In this document: positions 50,201 to 64,000 of the stretch, one piece after another
How the letters are laid out: every line of letters begins with the position of its first letter
How positions within the stretch are numbered: the stretch's first letter is position 1
Origin: Trogon surrucura
Taxonomy: Eukaryota; Chordata; Aves; Trogoniformes; Trogonidae
Length of the DNA: 64,000 bases
Assembly (NCBI GenBank): GCA_020746105.1
Contig: CM036628.1
Span: forward strand, 6,396,001-6,460,000
Direction of reading: 5' to 3'
Position numbers and translations under genes: made by a program
Notes under the pieces: generated by a model
What the model was told of the DNA's origin: nothing
What the model saw: the letters and a program-made list of their open reading frames with translations, nothing else
Database searches by the model: none

Positions 50201-53200
50201 TTTGTGTTCCTGGGGCCAGTCACTTTGCACTGAGCTATCCTTAGACGCGTTATTTTTAAGCTGTTCCACTAAGCCCTGGGGTAGTGTTGAAATCATGTAG
50301 CACACCGATAGACTCTAATGTAATCTAAAGTAAAGTATGACTATGAGATGCTAGCAGAAATGTAAAACAAACGTTTTTAAAGTATTGTTTTGAAAATTCA
50401 TGTAGCATCTTTTTACCTCCTGACGAAGGTATTGAGATACAACTCAGATATGCAAACAAACGAAAGCTGGAGGTGACTGTTAAAGATCTGACTTTCTGAC
50501 AGAAATTTTGTGGGTTTCAAACAGGCTGAAAACGCTATGAATTACAAAGTAAAATACTTACTAGTCCCCTGTTCACTAATCAAAATCTGTAAGAATTGGC
50601 ACAGTGTTATAGAATCAACATTTAAAAAACATAAACTTTTAAAGACATTGTTCAGCAATCTAAATATGTTTCTTTATGTGCCTCTAAACAGTTTTTAATG
50701 GCTGTGGAAATAGAGCTTTAAATGTCATGGTGTCTTAAAAAACTACAGGTTACGTCATCTGGCACATTACACGGAAGTGTAGGTAACATTAAACATACGA
50801 GCTTTGTAATGACTGTACAAATGATACAGCTTGAGATCACACAGAAATTATATGTATTAGCATTGGATAGATCTTATCTCTGGTCCAAAAATTACTCTAA
50901 ATCTGGTTAAATAGTTATTCACCAGAAGTACAATAAATAACTCCTGAGTTTATCTGTTACAAACATCTCTTCTGAGGTCATCTGTACAGATATCTGTGCT
51001 TTCTCTTGTAATTTGACGACTGCATCTCCATAGGCAGAGTCCTGGGAAGCCTTTGGTGCCCTTCTGACAGGTTCTGAGGAATTACAGGATTAGTGAAGCC
51101 TCAGTAAATTGAAACGTTGGCGATGCTGCTAAATTCACTCGTCCCCTGAACAAAAAGAAATTATAAAGCTGAAAAGTATGCCACTAGATCATTTTAATGT
51201 TGGAATATGCCTTCGTGGGATCATATTTCTTTCTTTAATTCCTCATCCAAATGACGTTGATAGTAGCAAAATGAAAATAAACAGATAGAGGTGTCCACAT
51301 GCTCAGCAGACAGGCATATTCTTACCCTCATGTGATTTTTAACATTTTAATTAAACTGATAAAAGAGATGTGTCAGTGTGTTCAACTAAGCCACGGGGCG
51401 CAGTCCAGCAAATATCTGGGCTATGAATTGTCAGCACCCAAGTTACTCTATTAAATGCCACCCAGTTTTTTGGATTGTTGAGCTGGTCTTCTCTGGCAAT
51501 TACGTTGTAAAAGAGCGAGCAGCCAGAAAGGACGCTTAGATTTCAGTAACAGCTTAGTGCAGGTAGCTCCTACCCTACATGTGCCTATCAGAAATGTGAA
51601 GTCCAATCTTTAAAATTCAGTGTTTCAAGCTGATTTCTTTTCTGCTCTACGAAAGTGGGACTCAGTAACTTCCATTTCTCTTTCTTAACTTTCAGTTCAA
51701 GTCTAAATAAAACTCAAAACTGATCTCTTTGGACTCATTCCATGCTACTGACCTCATGTCCATCTGCTCACATAGCCTCTCCCAGCATGGCCACCTCCCT
51801 GTGACAGTTTTCCTTCTTGGTGTATTAGCTGGTGCACTGAAGAGGTCATTTTTCCTCTTGAGCTACCCTACAAGTATGGAATGTGGTCTTCTACCCCCTT
51901 CAACTGCAGAACGAGATCTTTTCTTTACAAAACATCTTCCTTTACTTTTTGTTTGCAGCTACTTCTACTTTTCCCCCTTCCTCTTTCTCTAGTGTGTCTG
52001 TGAGACTCTGTCTTCTGAATACTATATAAAATAAAGTGTGTTGTGTCGTAATGTTGTAAAGAGAGCTGCTGCTTGAATGAGGTGCTTCCCAAGGAGTAAC
52101 AATGTTTGTTGAGCAGATGTTATTCCATTCTGAATAATGGAAACCATTTGGTGTCCTTCAAAATCATCATGAGGGCAGTAGATGGGAATAAAAAAAAGAT
52201 TCAGCAGAGGCGTAACAGCTGGAGAATTTCTTCCCCCCTCCCGCCCTACCATGAATAGTAGCAATTGCAGATGTTTCAAAATGGCCGAGGTGCTGTTCAG
52301 GAGAAAAGCTCCACAGCTTTCTGCACCATGTGAAGCCATGCAACTGGCTCCTGCACCCTGCTGAGCTATTCAGTAGAAAGCTCAGCTGGGTCATGGAGTT
52401 CCTGCCAAGGGGCCAGAGGGCAATTCCTGTAGAGAGCATCAAAATCAGGGCAGGAAACTCTATTCCCTGCGCTCCTCTGAGTCTAATGCAAAATGTCCCA
52501 CAATGGGCAGTTTTGTTTTTATTAGGCAGAAATTCTTCCCTGTGCCAGGAGATCATCGGTTAGGCAATTCAGCAGGTATGGTTACACTTCGTTTACCAAG
52601 CTTATTAAAGGCAGAAAAAGAAAAAAGTTTTGTTCCCTGCCATGGATCAGAGGAAATGCAATTTACATTATTTTTACTTTAAGAAGCTCTTAAAATATTT
52701 AAGAGTGCAGAGCTGATTGGCAGCTTTCCGCCAGCCAGATACTTGCATGCTTTCATGAACAGGTATTTGCAAAATCTGGAACTGTTGGACTGTTTTTCTA
52801 AGACATACTCCGAGGCTCTGCGGTGGTGTCTAGCTCTATCATGATGGAGAGGGATCAGAAAGTACTATAAAATAAACTGAGACTGGGAACTAGAGTGATT
52901 TATATCAGAAATGCTGTAAGAGTGGTTGGATCTGGTTACCCTCAGTGTTCATGCACCAGCTGAATTTGCAAAGATTAACTTGGTTGTGTCTAATAAGCAA
53001 TATATTTCCAGACAGCTTCGTACCTACTGCCTTCTGTCCAGGAGGAATAACATTCATTTGCACACCCCTAACTACAGGATCACAAATACCTTCTCAGCAG
53101 CTGTAATGTAAGAAATATTAATCTTTAGGAGATGGCTGCTTTATTAGGAAAAAGTTTGATGACACTACAGCCACTCTAGAATATTCATCTACTTTAGATC

Positions 53201-56200
53201 TATTCTTAATTAATTCTTGAATGCTTGACAGGCTTTTTCATTTAAAATTCTGTTTTTCCCCTTTGAATATCCGTCCTTGTTTGTACATTGGTGCTTAATT
53301 TTCTTACAGCTCAGTCTAACCTTTCTTTTCAAGCCTTTTTCTTCTGAATGAATACTTTATATCTCGCACAGAAAAGTTTCAATGTGGCTTGAAAGTAAGA
53401 TAAGAAACTGATGTTGCTTTACAGCAGAGAACGGCACTTTTGACACTGTGTTCCATGGCATCAGTCAGACTAGAGTCCAGGTCATTTTCATATTAGGAAA
53501 AAAAACTTGAAACCTGGACAAGTGTGATTATTTTACAAAGTCGGCCTCAAGATAGTCTTTGAGAATTATGTTTCTAACTGATGGTGGAAGATCCAGTTTA
53601 GGTAAAATCAAAAATGGACCTAACCTAGGGAGATATCTCAGCCTAAAGTGCTGGGCGGCTGGAGATGGAGGCATTTACACTGCTGAGCCTCACCCCCCTG
53701 ATTTAATTAGGAAGGGTCTCCTTGGCTCTCAGAGGTCAGTATCGACAGAGATGGGCATCTCCGCACAATGAATTGGAGCAGCTAATTCAGCTCCTGCTCC
53801 AAATCCGTCCCTGGAGAGGCCTTTCTCTTCCTCCAGCTCTCTAGGGAAAGTGGGGAGACTGGTGTCAAAGGAAGTCACAAAAAGGGTGATCTTTAGGGAC
53901 GCTTCCGATCAATGTGCCCGCACCGTAATAGCACCCAGATGTTACGTTGCAACCAAGCACGTGGCTCCCTGCTCTTTTAGTAGAGCTACACATGGATGAA
54001 GCAGGTGAAATTGCCCTTCAGAGGGGAAATGCTAAGCAATACCTATTTGTAGGTGCATATGAGTTGCTTTTGAGAAGTCCCCGTTCTCGATCATGTCCCA
54101 ACTTCAGCCCTAAACCAGCAACGCTTTGGTAGCGTATCCGCAGGTTAAGTTCCCCGTGTTTGTTCAGAGTGAACACGGTTATCTCGGAGTCCTAAAAGGT
54201 GACTCTTTGATGTTCTGATTTGTTCTTCCAAAGGCAGGGAGATTTCCCTAATAATTCTTACCAAGTCTCCCAGCTTGTTGTTTATGGCTTTTGCTGTCAT
54301 TTTCATTAACAGCAAATTGTTCAATATGATGCTAAACTGAGCTATATTAGATCAGCTAGAAATCTTTGTAGGCTCTCAAAGCATGGGCATTACATATTCA
54401 AAACAGGACCTAATGTTTCAGAGATTCATATTCTACTATAATTATATGGTTCAATGCAAGTGATTATATCTCTTCTTCAGTATCGGACTGAAAAGTTTTG
54501 GTTTGCTGGCTTCCTCATAATTTACTGCCGAGGCATAATAGGCCAGTCTTGCGGAAAAAAAGATGATAAATGACGCTGGCAAGGATTCATAGATTTATTA
54601 AATTTCTATCAAACAGTGCAACAAAAAAAATCTGCTTAAGTTAGAAATGGGCTCAAATTTTTTAATCAAAATTCATGAGTCCTGATGCTTGGTTCAGTAG
54701 GTCCAAGGAAGGCTTGAATTGAGGACTGATTAAAGAAAATAAAAGGCTTATTTGAAGTAATTTTTCAATGACGGCTTTTAATTGGATGTTAAATCAAATT
54801 CTTATCTGCTTTTCTGCAGATAGCACATTATATAAAATACAGTTAGTGGCACTACCACTGTAACTGATACACTGAATAACAATTGACTTCTTACTTTACA
54901 CCAAGAGGATAGAAGGACTGCAGTTGTCAACCTGTCAGAAATTAAGTATGTAAATTAATGCTTAAGTATATGAATATGAATATGATTTACAAGAGGCTCT
55001 GAGTGCTGTCGGTAAAAATACTGATTTCTTCCCCTCCAAGGTTAACAGTTATTCGCTGACCTTTACAAATCTGAGCTGTATTTTTTCTTTTTTTTTTTCT
55101 TTACTGTTATGGTGTTCTAGAAGTCTCAATAATGCCGAGATAATCTGAAGTAATCTGTCATGTACAAAGAGAAGTATCTCACAAATACCTATTATATTTC
55201 ATGTGTATAAGGCAATACATTGCTAGAGATAATAGACTTATTATTTAGTTTGATGGTTACAGTATCTGTGAAATTGGTTGCTTGATTTCTTTGTCAGCTG
55301 AGGTGTAGGGTATCGCTATTTATGATGGGGATGTATTCTTAATAGGCTATCCATTAATTTTGTAATGTTTTACTGCTGAGAATAACATCTGAGTTCTTGG
55401 GCTTAAGAAAAAACCCTCTATGTCACCTAGACTAATCAGGACCTATAAAGAAAAGTAAAATATGTTGCAGAATTTATGCAGTCCAGAGCGTGGGAGAAAG
55501 AAGAAAACCAGCAAGGTTTGACTTTCAGTGTTACACTTACTTTTTTTTTCAGTAGGAGAAATGCGTATGTGTGAGTTTTCTCTGCTAGAGTTTGCATCGT
55601 GCATGGTATAATCACTGTGCTGAACATTATGATTATTTGTACCGCTGGAATTTGCATCTAGTTCTTATGTATTCCCCTGCCTGTTCCTCCACAGAAGTGT
55701 TCCCGCAGGAAATGAAACTCCGCATTAGGAGATCCTCCATGAGATTTTTATTTTAAATTCAGAGAAACTCTCTTCCAAAAGTAGATCAGAAGCTTCTTTG
55801 AACAATTAAACTTTGCAATGTATAACAGCATTTTTCCACAAAGAGGCAGTATCGAACACGAGGCAGTGTATCTGAGTTGCAGGATTCCCAGGCCCAGGGT
55901 GGAAAACTAGACTCTTCTCATGGTTTCCTTGTGGTTTCTCATGTTCCCCCGCTCTCAGATACCCGGCACGTCGGGATCCCTGACTTCTGCAGTTGGGACG
56001 AGAGCGCTAAGAACGAAGGGAAAGCACGCTGTAAAATCGTTGCATGCTGAAATGAGGTTAAGCAATTGCAACTTCTCCCAGTGCCTTGTAAAACGGACCC
56101 CCTGAGCGGAGACAAACCGTCTTCAAAAGATTCTGAAAATTTGGTTCGGCTAATCGTCAAGAAATTCAGCTTTTTCAAAGCTTTGAAGTCCCTTATTAGT

Positions 56201-59200
56201 CATGCCCCAGAGCACATGGAGCTTCAATGGCTTGCGGGCTTCTGTAGGTACTTCACACATTGCGGCGTGTAACGGATCTTCCCGCGTGGGCTGGTGATAA
56301 TCGGAGAGTGCCACCGTGCTCCGGGCAGCTCCGGGCTTGTTCTGCCGGTATCAACTGTGAGAGGAGAATCCGGCTCGTTTCCATTCGAGATGACCACACT
56401 GTGGCTGCTGACTGCTCTCGGCCAGCGCCAGCCCCTCTCCTGTCAACCCGCAGGAGACTACCCAGAGGAGCAGGTAGAAAGGTCCTCTCCGACTCCCTGA
56501 TCTAGTTACTTCTTCGTCCGCCCGATTAACTCTTAAGTACCGTGCTGAATGAGGGCTTCACTGCTTCCCAAAGAGAGAGGCTTATCGTGATTTTCGATTT
56601 TAAACGTTATTCCTACACGCCTTCCTAAGTCATGAAAATCCCGTTTAAAGCTTACGTTCACTAAACGGAAAGTGTGTAAACTTTATTTTGGGGCCAAATT
56701 CTTCTCATTTGAGTACTTCAGTGACTTCTGCATCATAATGCCTGAAATGTGTGCCCTATTTCATTTTCTATAGATTAAAGTTGAGCTCCCCATAGCACTT
56801 GTGGCAGGTTTCCCATGCTCTACTTTAAATTCGGGGCTGTTTCTCAACTGGTGCAAATTAAGCTGTGCTGGCTTAAACGGCACAGAACTGTGACACCTTA
56901 ACAGGAGCAGGCCTGAGTTTGTATAATCAGGAGGGGAACCTCGGTTGTTGTCCATGTAAAATAACATAAATGTATGAATATGTAAGTGAAGTTATTTGTG
57001 GAAGGTAAATGAGTGTCAGAGAAGAATCTTTCAAGGTACAAAGGTGTGCGCAGTTTTTCACTTAATCTGTATGGTCACGAAATTCATCTTCTTGCTAAAT
57101 CTTTATTATTTGGTAAATACCCCCATAAACACTGGCAAGAGTTCACGGGGAATTTTTCTTCTAACAGCCTGGAAGACAAGTAGTATGTTGCTCAATCAGA
57201 TATGGTTCTAATTATAGCGTTTGTATTATACTGTTTTAATTGTCCTCTTAAATGCAGCTTTTGACATCCTGCCAAGAACTTCTCAATGATTTCTTCATTG
57301 AATAGGGGACTTTTAGTCATCCACTACATTTCTTAAGGCCATAATTTTCAACAGCATTAAAAACCACTTTTTCTTCCCTTCCTTGTGCTGCAGTTAATAT
57401 CATTCATCTGAAGAACAATTGTCCTGTCACTGATTTACCTGGGAAGCACAGACTCCGTTTCTTTTATTAATCCACAAACGGTAGAGATGGAGTAGTACAG
57501 GGAATGAGTAACTGCCATCTTGCTTAGCTTACATCAGGGAAGTGGTGGTGATGTAGCTTTTTGCTCCTGGGATAATAAGGATTTAATAAGTAGGAAATCA
57601 ACAAAATTCATTCGTTTTCACAGTTTTCATGCTATACATTTTTAATTATATTTTTTGTATGTGGAAGTCATGGAAGATACTCTTTACTTCTTGTTTCATA
57701 AAAAAAAATTGCCTTAGGGTCATAGTATTTTAAATTCTCCAGGAGAAACCACGAGTAGAAACTATCTTGCTAGTTGTTTTAGCTCTGTGGCTGCTTTGTA
57801 GTTCATGTTTTTTGCACAGAAAATTGCACACTACGGGGTAAATTTTAAGTGTGGTTATGAATTGCCAGAGGAGGTTGCTGCTGCAAATAATACGAATGAA
57901 TTTAAGAGGCAACTCAGTAGTTCAGAGCAGGGGGCAATGCTGTAGAATTAGGAAGAGGCATTTAAGGTCATTGAGAAGCAATCAACCTTCGTCAGTCCCG
58001 GATAGTTTTGTTACGGGCTTTTTTTCCACTCAAAAATATATTTAGAAAGTAGGAGCACCATGTGAACGTTATTCCCGTTACATTCCTGTCAATCCAGAGG
58101 TACGCCCTTGAACAGAAGTGCCTGCAGTTGAATTACGGGTTAATGGAGGAGGGCTCCATGGAAGACTGGATGTTATCTTGTTAATTGACTAACACATTGG
58201 CCAAAGTTTCAGTTTTAATGTATCTATTCATGTCCTCAAAACCCAAACGTTCTGGAAAAAATGCAGTTAGACCCCTCTCCAATCAAACACTTGACACAAA
58301 TGCTTAACTTTGAGTATTTAAGCTGTCAAACTGAACTCGAGAAAACTGTAGTTTTTGCTCAAGTCTACAAGTACTTGCCAAATCAAGGTCCTAAGATAGA
58401 AACCACTTCTAGGAGGAGCACTCGCGCCTGTGTTTAAATGCTATCCTTGAACCAAGACCTCATTTCTGAAGAATGTGTTTTCTGACAGATAAACCCCAAT
58501 AAATTCTAATGACTGTTCTGATTAGGGAAGAGCTCAAGTAATAAAGTCTGCAGGAGAAAGTAGCCAGTATCCTGAAGTTGCTCCCATTGTCCATTTTTTA
58601 ATGATGTTTATAAAGATTCTGGTTTAAAAACGTACATTATGAATTTATGGTCGATATTTTTACTAATGTGTTTCTTTTAATCACCAACTCAGTCATTTTA
58701 CTGCGTGCTCCCCAGGAAAGCACATGCAGCCAATATTCATCTGCCGATGGATGTAGTCCAAGCCATTTCAATAAAAGTCACGCATTTATTAGGAATATTT
58801 GGACTTGTAGGTAAAACTTTACAATACATATCCTTTATGTCTCCTCAATCTGCAGGATGTTTTTCTGGTAGCAGTAAGCGTCTGAATGTTTTTAAAGGAT
58901 TAGCTAAACCAAAATTAATAGGTAAATTTACCTGTTACTTCCAAGCTACTGCTGCAGTTCCTCTCACTGTCTGTTGTTGTTTGATAATTGAAGTACTGCT
59001 GCAATGATATTATAAAGTGTTTGTCTGCACACACACACATCTCCAGCTGGATTATTTCAGCAATGAACAATTAAGTGGAGTTTGATCACTGAAATTCATT
59101 AATTGTAGCCTAATTTGCCACTAGTGAAAACTGGCAGAGATCTGCAAGATCAGCGTAGTTCCGGCAGTTTTTACCAACAGCGAATTTGACCCATTATCTT

Positions 59201-62200
59201 TTGTTGTTAAAGCTTTATTTCTTTTGAAGTAGTTGTATCCTTTGTCTGTAGTTAATTGTGATATTAAATTGCAGAGGAATGTTTCCATTTTCTCCGACTG
59301 CCTAATCTGAGCCTTTGGTCTGACACATCAGATTAGTTGAGATTTAAACCAATGACCTCCTGGCTCTGGATAATGTCATGTTGGTTCCTATACAAAATAA
59401 CAGGGCTGTCCCTGTTCAGGTTACACTAAATCACAAGCTGATGAGAGGTGACGGGTTCTGCAGCAACTCTGAATCACATGTTACTTGATTTCTGCTTCTC
59501 TGGGCCAAATTCCTCCAGATAAAAGGTACAGAAGGTCACCCCCTGTCCAGAAGCACTGTGCTGAGATCACAGCAATATTCTAGCAGTATATTTCTTGTTT
59601 TGGCAAGTGAAACGACAGTGTTCTTATAAATGAAAAAAATTTGAAAAGCCATTCATAACAGCACCAACCCAAACAATGCTTTTGTGTTCATCCTATCTCT
59701 CATTTATAAATAATGACGTGATGAGATGTTGTGTAAAAACACTTGTAGGCTTAGTTTTTCTCGGCACCACAGAATAGTCAGAAGATGCTGTAAATATTTT
59801 CTGAAGACAGTGGCCAGTCAGAAGTATTTACATGCCAGCTTGCAGCCTTGACATGCTCGGAAGTCAGCATCTGAGACAGCAGTTGGCACAGATCAAGTTG
59901 GAAATCTAAATGTCAGTGAGTGGTAAGTGTCTAAATCTTGTTCTCTCAAGTCATTAGGTTGTTTATTTGAGTGGCTGCCCCCTGAGGTGGACAGAAATGT
60001 CAGGAGAAAACGGCTCAAAGAGATGTTGCACCACTGAGCTATTGGATAATAGCTTTGTCGAGTGTTGACTGTGACCGTAGAGTTGCCAGAAGCATTTTTT
60101 AAATTTTTTTTTTTTAACATTCAGGTAATTCCTTTATAGCTTTCTGATTAATCCTAGAGATTTTGTATCTTGAAAACTAGGTGCAAACATTTGTTCTTTG
60201 TGAGTCTTACATGAGATAGGTGTGTATGGCTGTTCCTCTGGAGAGCAATGAAGGATATGGGGTCTGGGAGGAGAATAGCGACGGCGAGAATGAGCTAGAA
60301 ACAGAGTCTACATGGAAAGCCAGACTTGTGCAGCTGCAGAAGAGGAACTGCCATAATGTCTACATACTTCAGTGAAGCCTTCAAAATTTTAAGTCTTATC
60401 AGTCAAACTTCTTTAAAAAAGGAGGGGTTTGTGTATGTGGTTGTGTGCATGTGTACCAAGACTTCTGATTGCATTGAGCAGTTTCAACAGAAGTCAGTGA
60501 AACTGTTGAATGCTGGTTAAAGTTGCTGTAAGTTTTGTGAAAACAGTGGCATAAAACAGTGTTTACTAGGCTAGCCCTCCCTTGTCATGGTTTTGGTGGA
60601 AAAACACACTTCAGGATGCAAATGCAAGCGAAGTTAAACACAGTGGTCGCAGCAATGTTCGAATCGTGCCTCGGCCAAAGCATCTCCTCTTGCCACCTCC
60701 GCCAGAGCTTTGTGAGAAGACATGGCCACTGGGTCATATCTCATTTTGGTCAAAGCCAGGACTAGCCTGTGGTGTTGAAGTTTTCCTCTGCAGGACAGGC
60801 CCTGCAAAACTCACAATTTAAATAGTTTGAGATGCCTGTAAGTGTCAGACTCCACTCAAAGTCTGGACAAACATGGCAGAGTGAAACACCCACTGTTTCT
60901 ATTTTACCTTCTTCCTGGGATGCCCGCACAGTGTTGATGTGCTTGAAGACAGAAGTCTCTCTAGACTGTCTCCAAAACCTTCACTTCCAGACAGGAAAAT
61001 ATAAAGGAGATATGTTCCATGTTAGTTAGAGATAAAATTATCTTTCTCTCCATGCTAAATCTCCTATTCTGCCTACGGGGTATCATTCAGTATTTCCAGT
61101 GTGCTCAGGTTCAAAGCCCGTAAAGGTCATGTTTCCTTTAGAGTAAAGTGAGCAATTAGGACAACAAGTTTTATTTCATTTGGTAAAAGTTCACATACTT
61201 TAATATTCAAGTAATAATTACAGTAATCCCTATATTAGCCAGCTAAAATATTAATTCATTTGGCACAGTCCTAGTGTACACTGTCATAACAGTGCCTGAC
61301 AGGACTAGCTGAAATCCTATAGTTACCTTTTTAAATACCACAGAATTTCTTCATTGTTGTGATAAAATACAGATGTGGCTTCAAACGAAACTTGCATGGT
61401 GAGCAGAAATAGAATATATAATTAGAACAAAGAAGGCTTAAATCAAATTAATCTTTATCTGACAGGAACATTTACATTTACATCACTGAGTGCAAAGTCA
61501 TAGCCAAAATTGAAATTAGAAACAGATAATTATGATAAGAGAGGACACTTATGCTGACTTTTCTCATGCGTAATTGGAAAGCACACAAAATGCAGTGCTT
61601 GTTATAATTAGAATTAGTGTTAAAAATACGCCACTTTTGATGAATACTGGTTTGTTGTAATAAAAAGTTGCCTAAATACTTGTCTGGTAGAAGCACAAGT
61701 TGGTTCCGATTAGAAGATCATAAAGAGGGCAGATGGCTTAATAGATTTTCAGAAACAATAATAATAAGAACGGACTCGGTAACATTTTGTCTAGTGTGCT
61801 CTAGATCTTTGAAAGCATAGCTTTTTGATGGCTTAAGTCCAGGCATCTAATTACTGTCATTTAAAAATTGTAAGTGTGCTTTATGGATGGTTCACCAGCA
61901 TTTGCCCCGCCAGGATTCGATCCTGAGAGGAGCAAGCTTCGCTGTTGTCAGTCTGGAGAAGCAAGTTAAAGGCGCCGGTCACCTGGGAAGGTTGTGCCCC
62001 TCTAATACCTAAGCAACCTACTTTAAATTTACTTTTCAGTACATATACCTTGAGAGCATTTTACATATACAAAACTGTGCCCTTTGCAAGGAAGATGCTG
62101 CTTATTTAGCTTTCTGGGAGTTTTGCCTCTGGCTTCGCTGTGAATGCAGGGCTCGCTGCTCCTCAAGTCCCAGGGAAGAAGATATGTTTTACTGGGTTGC

Positions 62201-62342
62201 TGTGAGAGAGAAATAGCTTGAAAGTGTGGAGGATGTCAGTATAAGAACAAAAATCAACACTGGAACTTTTAATTCATTGGTTCTCAGCTATATCCTTACT
62301 CTATAGGTCGCTTCATCCCTTTACATATGTTTGCAAATTGGA
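50201..62342 (+). other. Intron segment with no recognised gene
   Basis: AT-rich again apart from a CpG-richer patch at about 56260-56520 (some 15 CpG in 200 bases). A small inverted repeat CCGTGTT/AACACGG lies near 54154-54178. The stretch 58690-59000 is unique-looking and open for 100 codons, but its translation matches nothing familiar. A (CA)n run of about six units is near 59027-59038. GGGGCCAAATTC at about 56691 and GGGCCAAATTCCTCC at about 59503 resemble ends of old palindromic repeats without partners. Confidence 0.5.
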
Positions 62343-62436
62343 GGGCTAGGTTCTCAGCTGCTGTAAATCCAGTATGGCTTGCTTGGCGTCGTCAAATTTA
62401 ACTGGTTTGCCAGGCAGCTGAGGATCGGAGCCTCTG
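62343..62436. repeat. Palindromic repeat remnant (MITE-like) with clear inverted ends
   Basis: The left end GGGCTAGGTTCTCAGCTGCTG faces a right end GGCAGCTGAGGATCGGAGCC, whose reverse complement is GGCTCCGATCCTCAGCTGCC. The shared outline is ggctc.gat.cTCAGCTG. Inside, TGTAAATCCAGTATGGCTT fits the next part of a known sauropsid element whose ends read about 'ggccagatcctcagctggtgtaaat'. The copy is about 94 bp, non-coding and decayed. Confidence 0.65.
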
Positions 62437-64000
62437 TATAGATAACACTGCGGGTACACGCACGTTTATGGTGTCTGGAAACGGCGCTATAATTGCCCCC
62501 AGCTGTAAAAAGATCCAGATGTTTGATTTTTAGATTTCAAAAGAGGTATAGCTTGAGCTCTAACGATGTTTCGCTGTTTAACACCTCCTTGGCATAAGGG
62601 GAGCTGTTTCCATGATGGCGAGGATGATGGGAAGAGCTGGGGTGTGAAGCTCAGCCTTTGGGTGGATTCTCACAGGCTGTGAGCAGTTCCCCCTTTGGCC
62701 TTCACTCGCAACTTTTATTAATGAAACGGATCCAGAAGGTCTCTGGGAATTCACCACCACAATAGTTTAGCATGCTGTCAGAAAGTAGCTTGTCAGATGG
62801 CTCTATTGTACTGGGATGTGATTTTTAGTAACATGTAGGATTAGGGAAGTGATTCATGTATTGTGCAATGTTGAAAAGAAGGGTAATTTGAGGTAGCAGA
62901 AAGGATTTTCAATGCCAAAACAATAATGATAATTCATCCTGTGGTAAGGAATTGTTATGACACGTTTTCTATTATTAATCTGGTTAGAGGGTCTAGGTTA
63001 AATGACTGCAGTCGATTAAAAGATATATAGATGGAAAAGCTTTATGTATTTATTACCTGCTTAAAGAAAAGAAAATTTATCTGAGAAAATTGGAACATGG
63101 AAGAGTGCACAACTGTGATTTAAAGAGCTGCCTTTACATGAACATCTGAAATAATAATAAAAATAATGCTTATTATTATTACACATAAAACCAACATACT
63201 GACAAGTATGAATGAGAAGTGAGTTTTTTATGTTAGCTGTAGCAAAAATAACCACTGTGGTTAAGATAAATCTCAACTGTAGCATATATATAGGCCCTGT
63301 GCTGCCACAACTTCTGTAAACTGGTGCTTTTTCTCCTGGGGAGTGTCCCACTTAAATCAGGGAGAGCAGAGGCACTTGGTGCAGAGTTTGTACAATGTAG
63401 TCCCTAAATGATAAATATGAGCTGCTGTAATTTTGAAGAAAACATTGCTAAAGGAAATAATCTAGCCACTAGGAATTTCATGCAGCTGATGCCGTAGGAT
63501 GGCTTGTTCAAAGAGGTCAGCTCAAAGTATACACGTTGATGTTAGCTCACCTAAAATCTGGCTTTTGTCAGGCAGAGTGAAGCATAGTCCCTGCACTAGT
63601 CCTCTGTGTAAAACCAAGATTCACTCTTGCATACACATTCATTTGCCCAAAGCCTAGAAATGGCCACACATAAATATATACAATTTCTTAAAGAAGGGCT
63701 GTTCATTCAATTAATGCCCATTTCCCTATATTTTCCTCCCAAATACAGAACTTTGTTTAGTTTTTATAGCTACAGTAAAGTCTATGTCTAGGAATACTTG
63801 TTTGTGATACTTAATTTTCAGTGCCTTTTATTGTTACACGAAATAGAGGGGTTTAATCGTAAGATTTAGAGTGGTCCTGACGCATTTAGTGTAGAACCGA
63901 ACTGGAGAGATGACGACAGGTCTCTGATAAGCCTAGTTACCAATGATACCTGAAATGTATATATTTTTATGCCAGCAAAAGCATTCGTTGATGAGAATGG
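62437..64000 (+). other. Intron segment at the window edge
   Basis: AT-rich sequence with a weak A/T inverted stretch near 63150-63180 (ATAATAATAA facing TTATTATT). No gene, RNA or mobile element recognised. Confidence 0.6.

Larger units (their letters stand above)
4942..64000 (+). other. AFF2: 5' part of the AFF2 intron downstream of the exon (intron 3), running off the window
   Basis: No sequence in this 59-kb span translates to the next conserved AFF2 block (a VEEILREMT-like segment) or to later family blocks, so the intron appears to continue beyond 64000. Mammalian AFF2 is spread over about half a megabase with very large early introns, which fits. A very short exon could be missed by eye. 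Separate entries give the repeats, hairpins and CpG-dense patches inside it. Confidence 0.8.

Noticed and set aside
61905-61940. tRNA-like T-arm (GGATTCGATCCTG)
   Set aside because: The stem pairing does not fit a tRNA T-arm (A where the stem G should be), and no anticodon arm, D-arm or acceptor stem can be drawn around it.
1-64000. Bacterial-type systems: CRISPR arrays, operons, phage or insertion sequences
   Set aside because: The window is vertebrate intron with one spliced exon. No regularly spaced repeats, ribosome-binding sites or dense gene packing are present.

Overview
This is vertebrate chromosomal DNA, and it is almost entirely intron. The only coding sequence I can support is one 888-bp internal exon at 4054-4941 (+). 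It translates into 296 residues of AFF2 (FMR2), a member of the AF4/FMR2 family of transcription-elongation scaffolds. The call rests on paralogue-specific sequence next to the family-wide NYDEMKDLL and KPTAYVRPMDGQDQ motifs. The exon has clean AG and GTAAGT splice signals and is phase 0 at both ends. By comparison with the mammalian gene it corresponds to the large exon 3, so bases 1-4053 would be the end of intron 2 and 4942-64000 the beginning of a very long intron 3. No later AFF2 exon was recognised in the window.

Organism: the sequence suggests a sauropsid, most likely a bird. I see no Alu-, B1/B2- or L1-like mammalian repeats. Interspersed repeats are sparse and old. One fragment resembles the 3' end of a CR1 LINE. 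Several decayed palindromic elements have the look of old non-autonomous DNA transposons known from birds, crocodilians and turtles: ends like 'gggcctgat..ccaaa' around a 'ccattgacttcaatgg' core. These calls are by eye and from memory of family appearance. The species cannot be fixed from this evidence.

Layout: 1-4053 intron with a C/G-run; 4054-4941 AFF2 exon; 4942-44500 mostly AT-rich intron with a CR1 remnant (about 10.7 kb), old palindromic repeats (10.0, 19.9, 20.1, 31.8 and 39.7 kb), short near-perfect hairpins (11.3, 17.0, 23.9 and 24.6 kb) and simple sequence. From about 44.5 to 50.2 kb the character changes. A diverged direct duplication (44523-44662 and 45070-45213) is followed by several CpG-dense patches. 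From 50.2 to 64 kb the intron is AT-rich again, with one more CpG-richer patch at about 56.3 kb and a palindromic repeat remnant at 62.3 kb.

I found no convincing RNA gene, CRISPR array, intact mobile element or second protein gene. The many other open frames look like chance in intron sequence. The most interesting non-genic observations are the duplicated block and the cluster of CpG-dense patches beside it.
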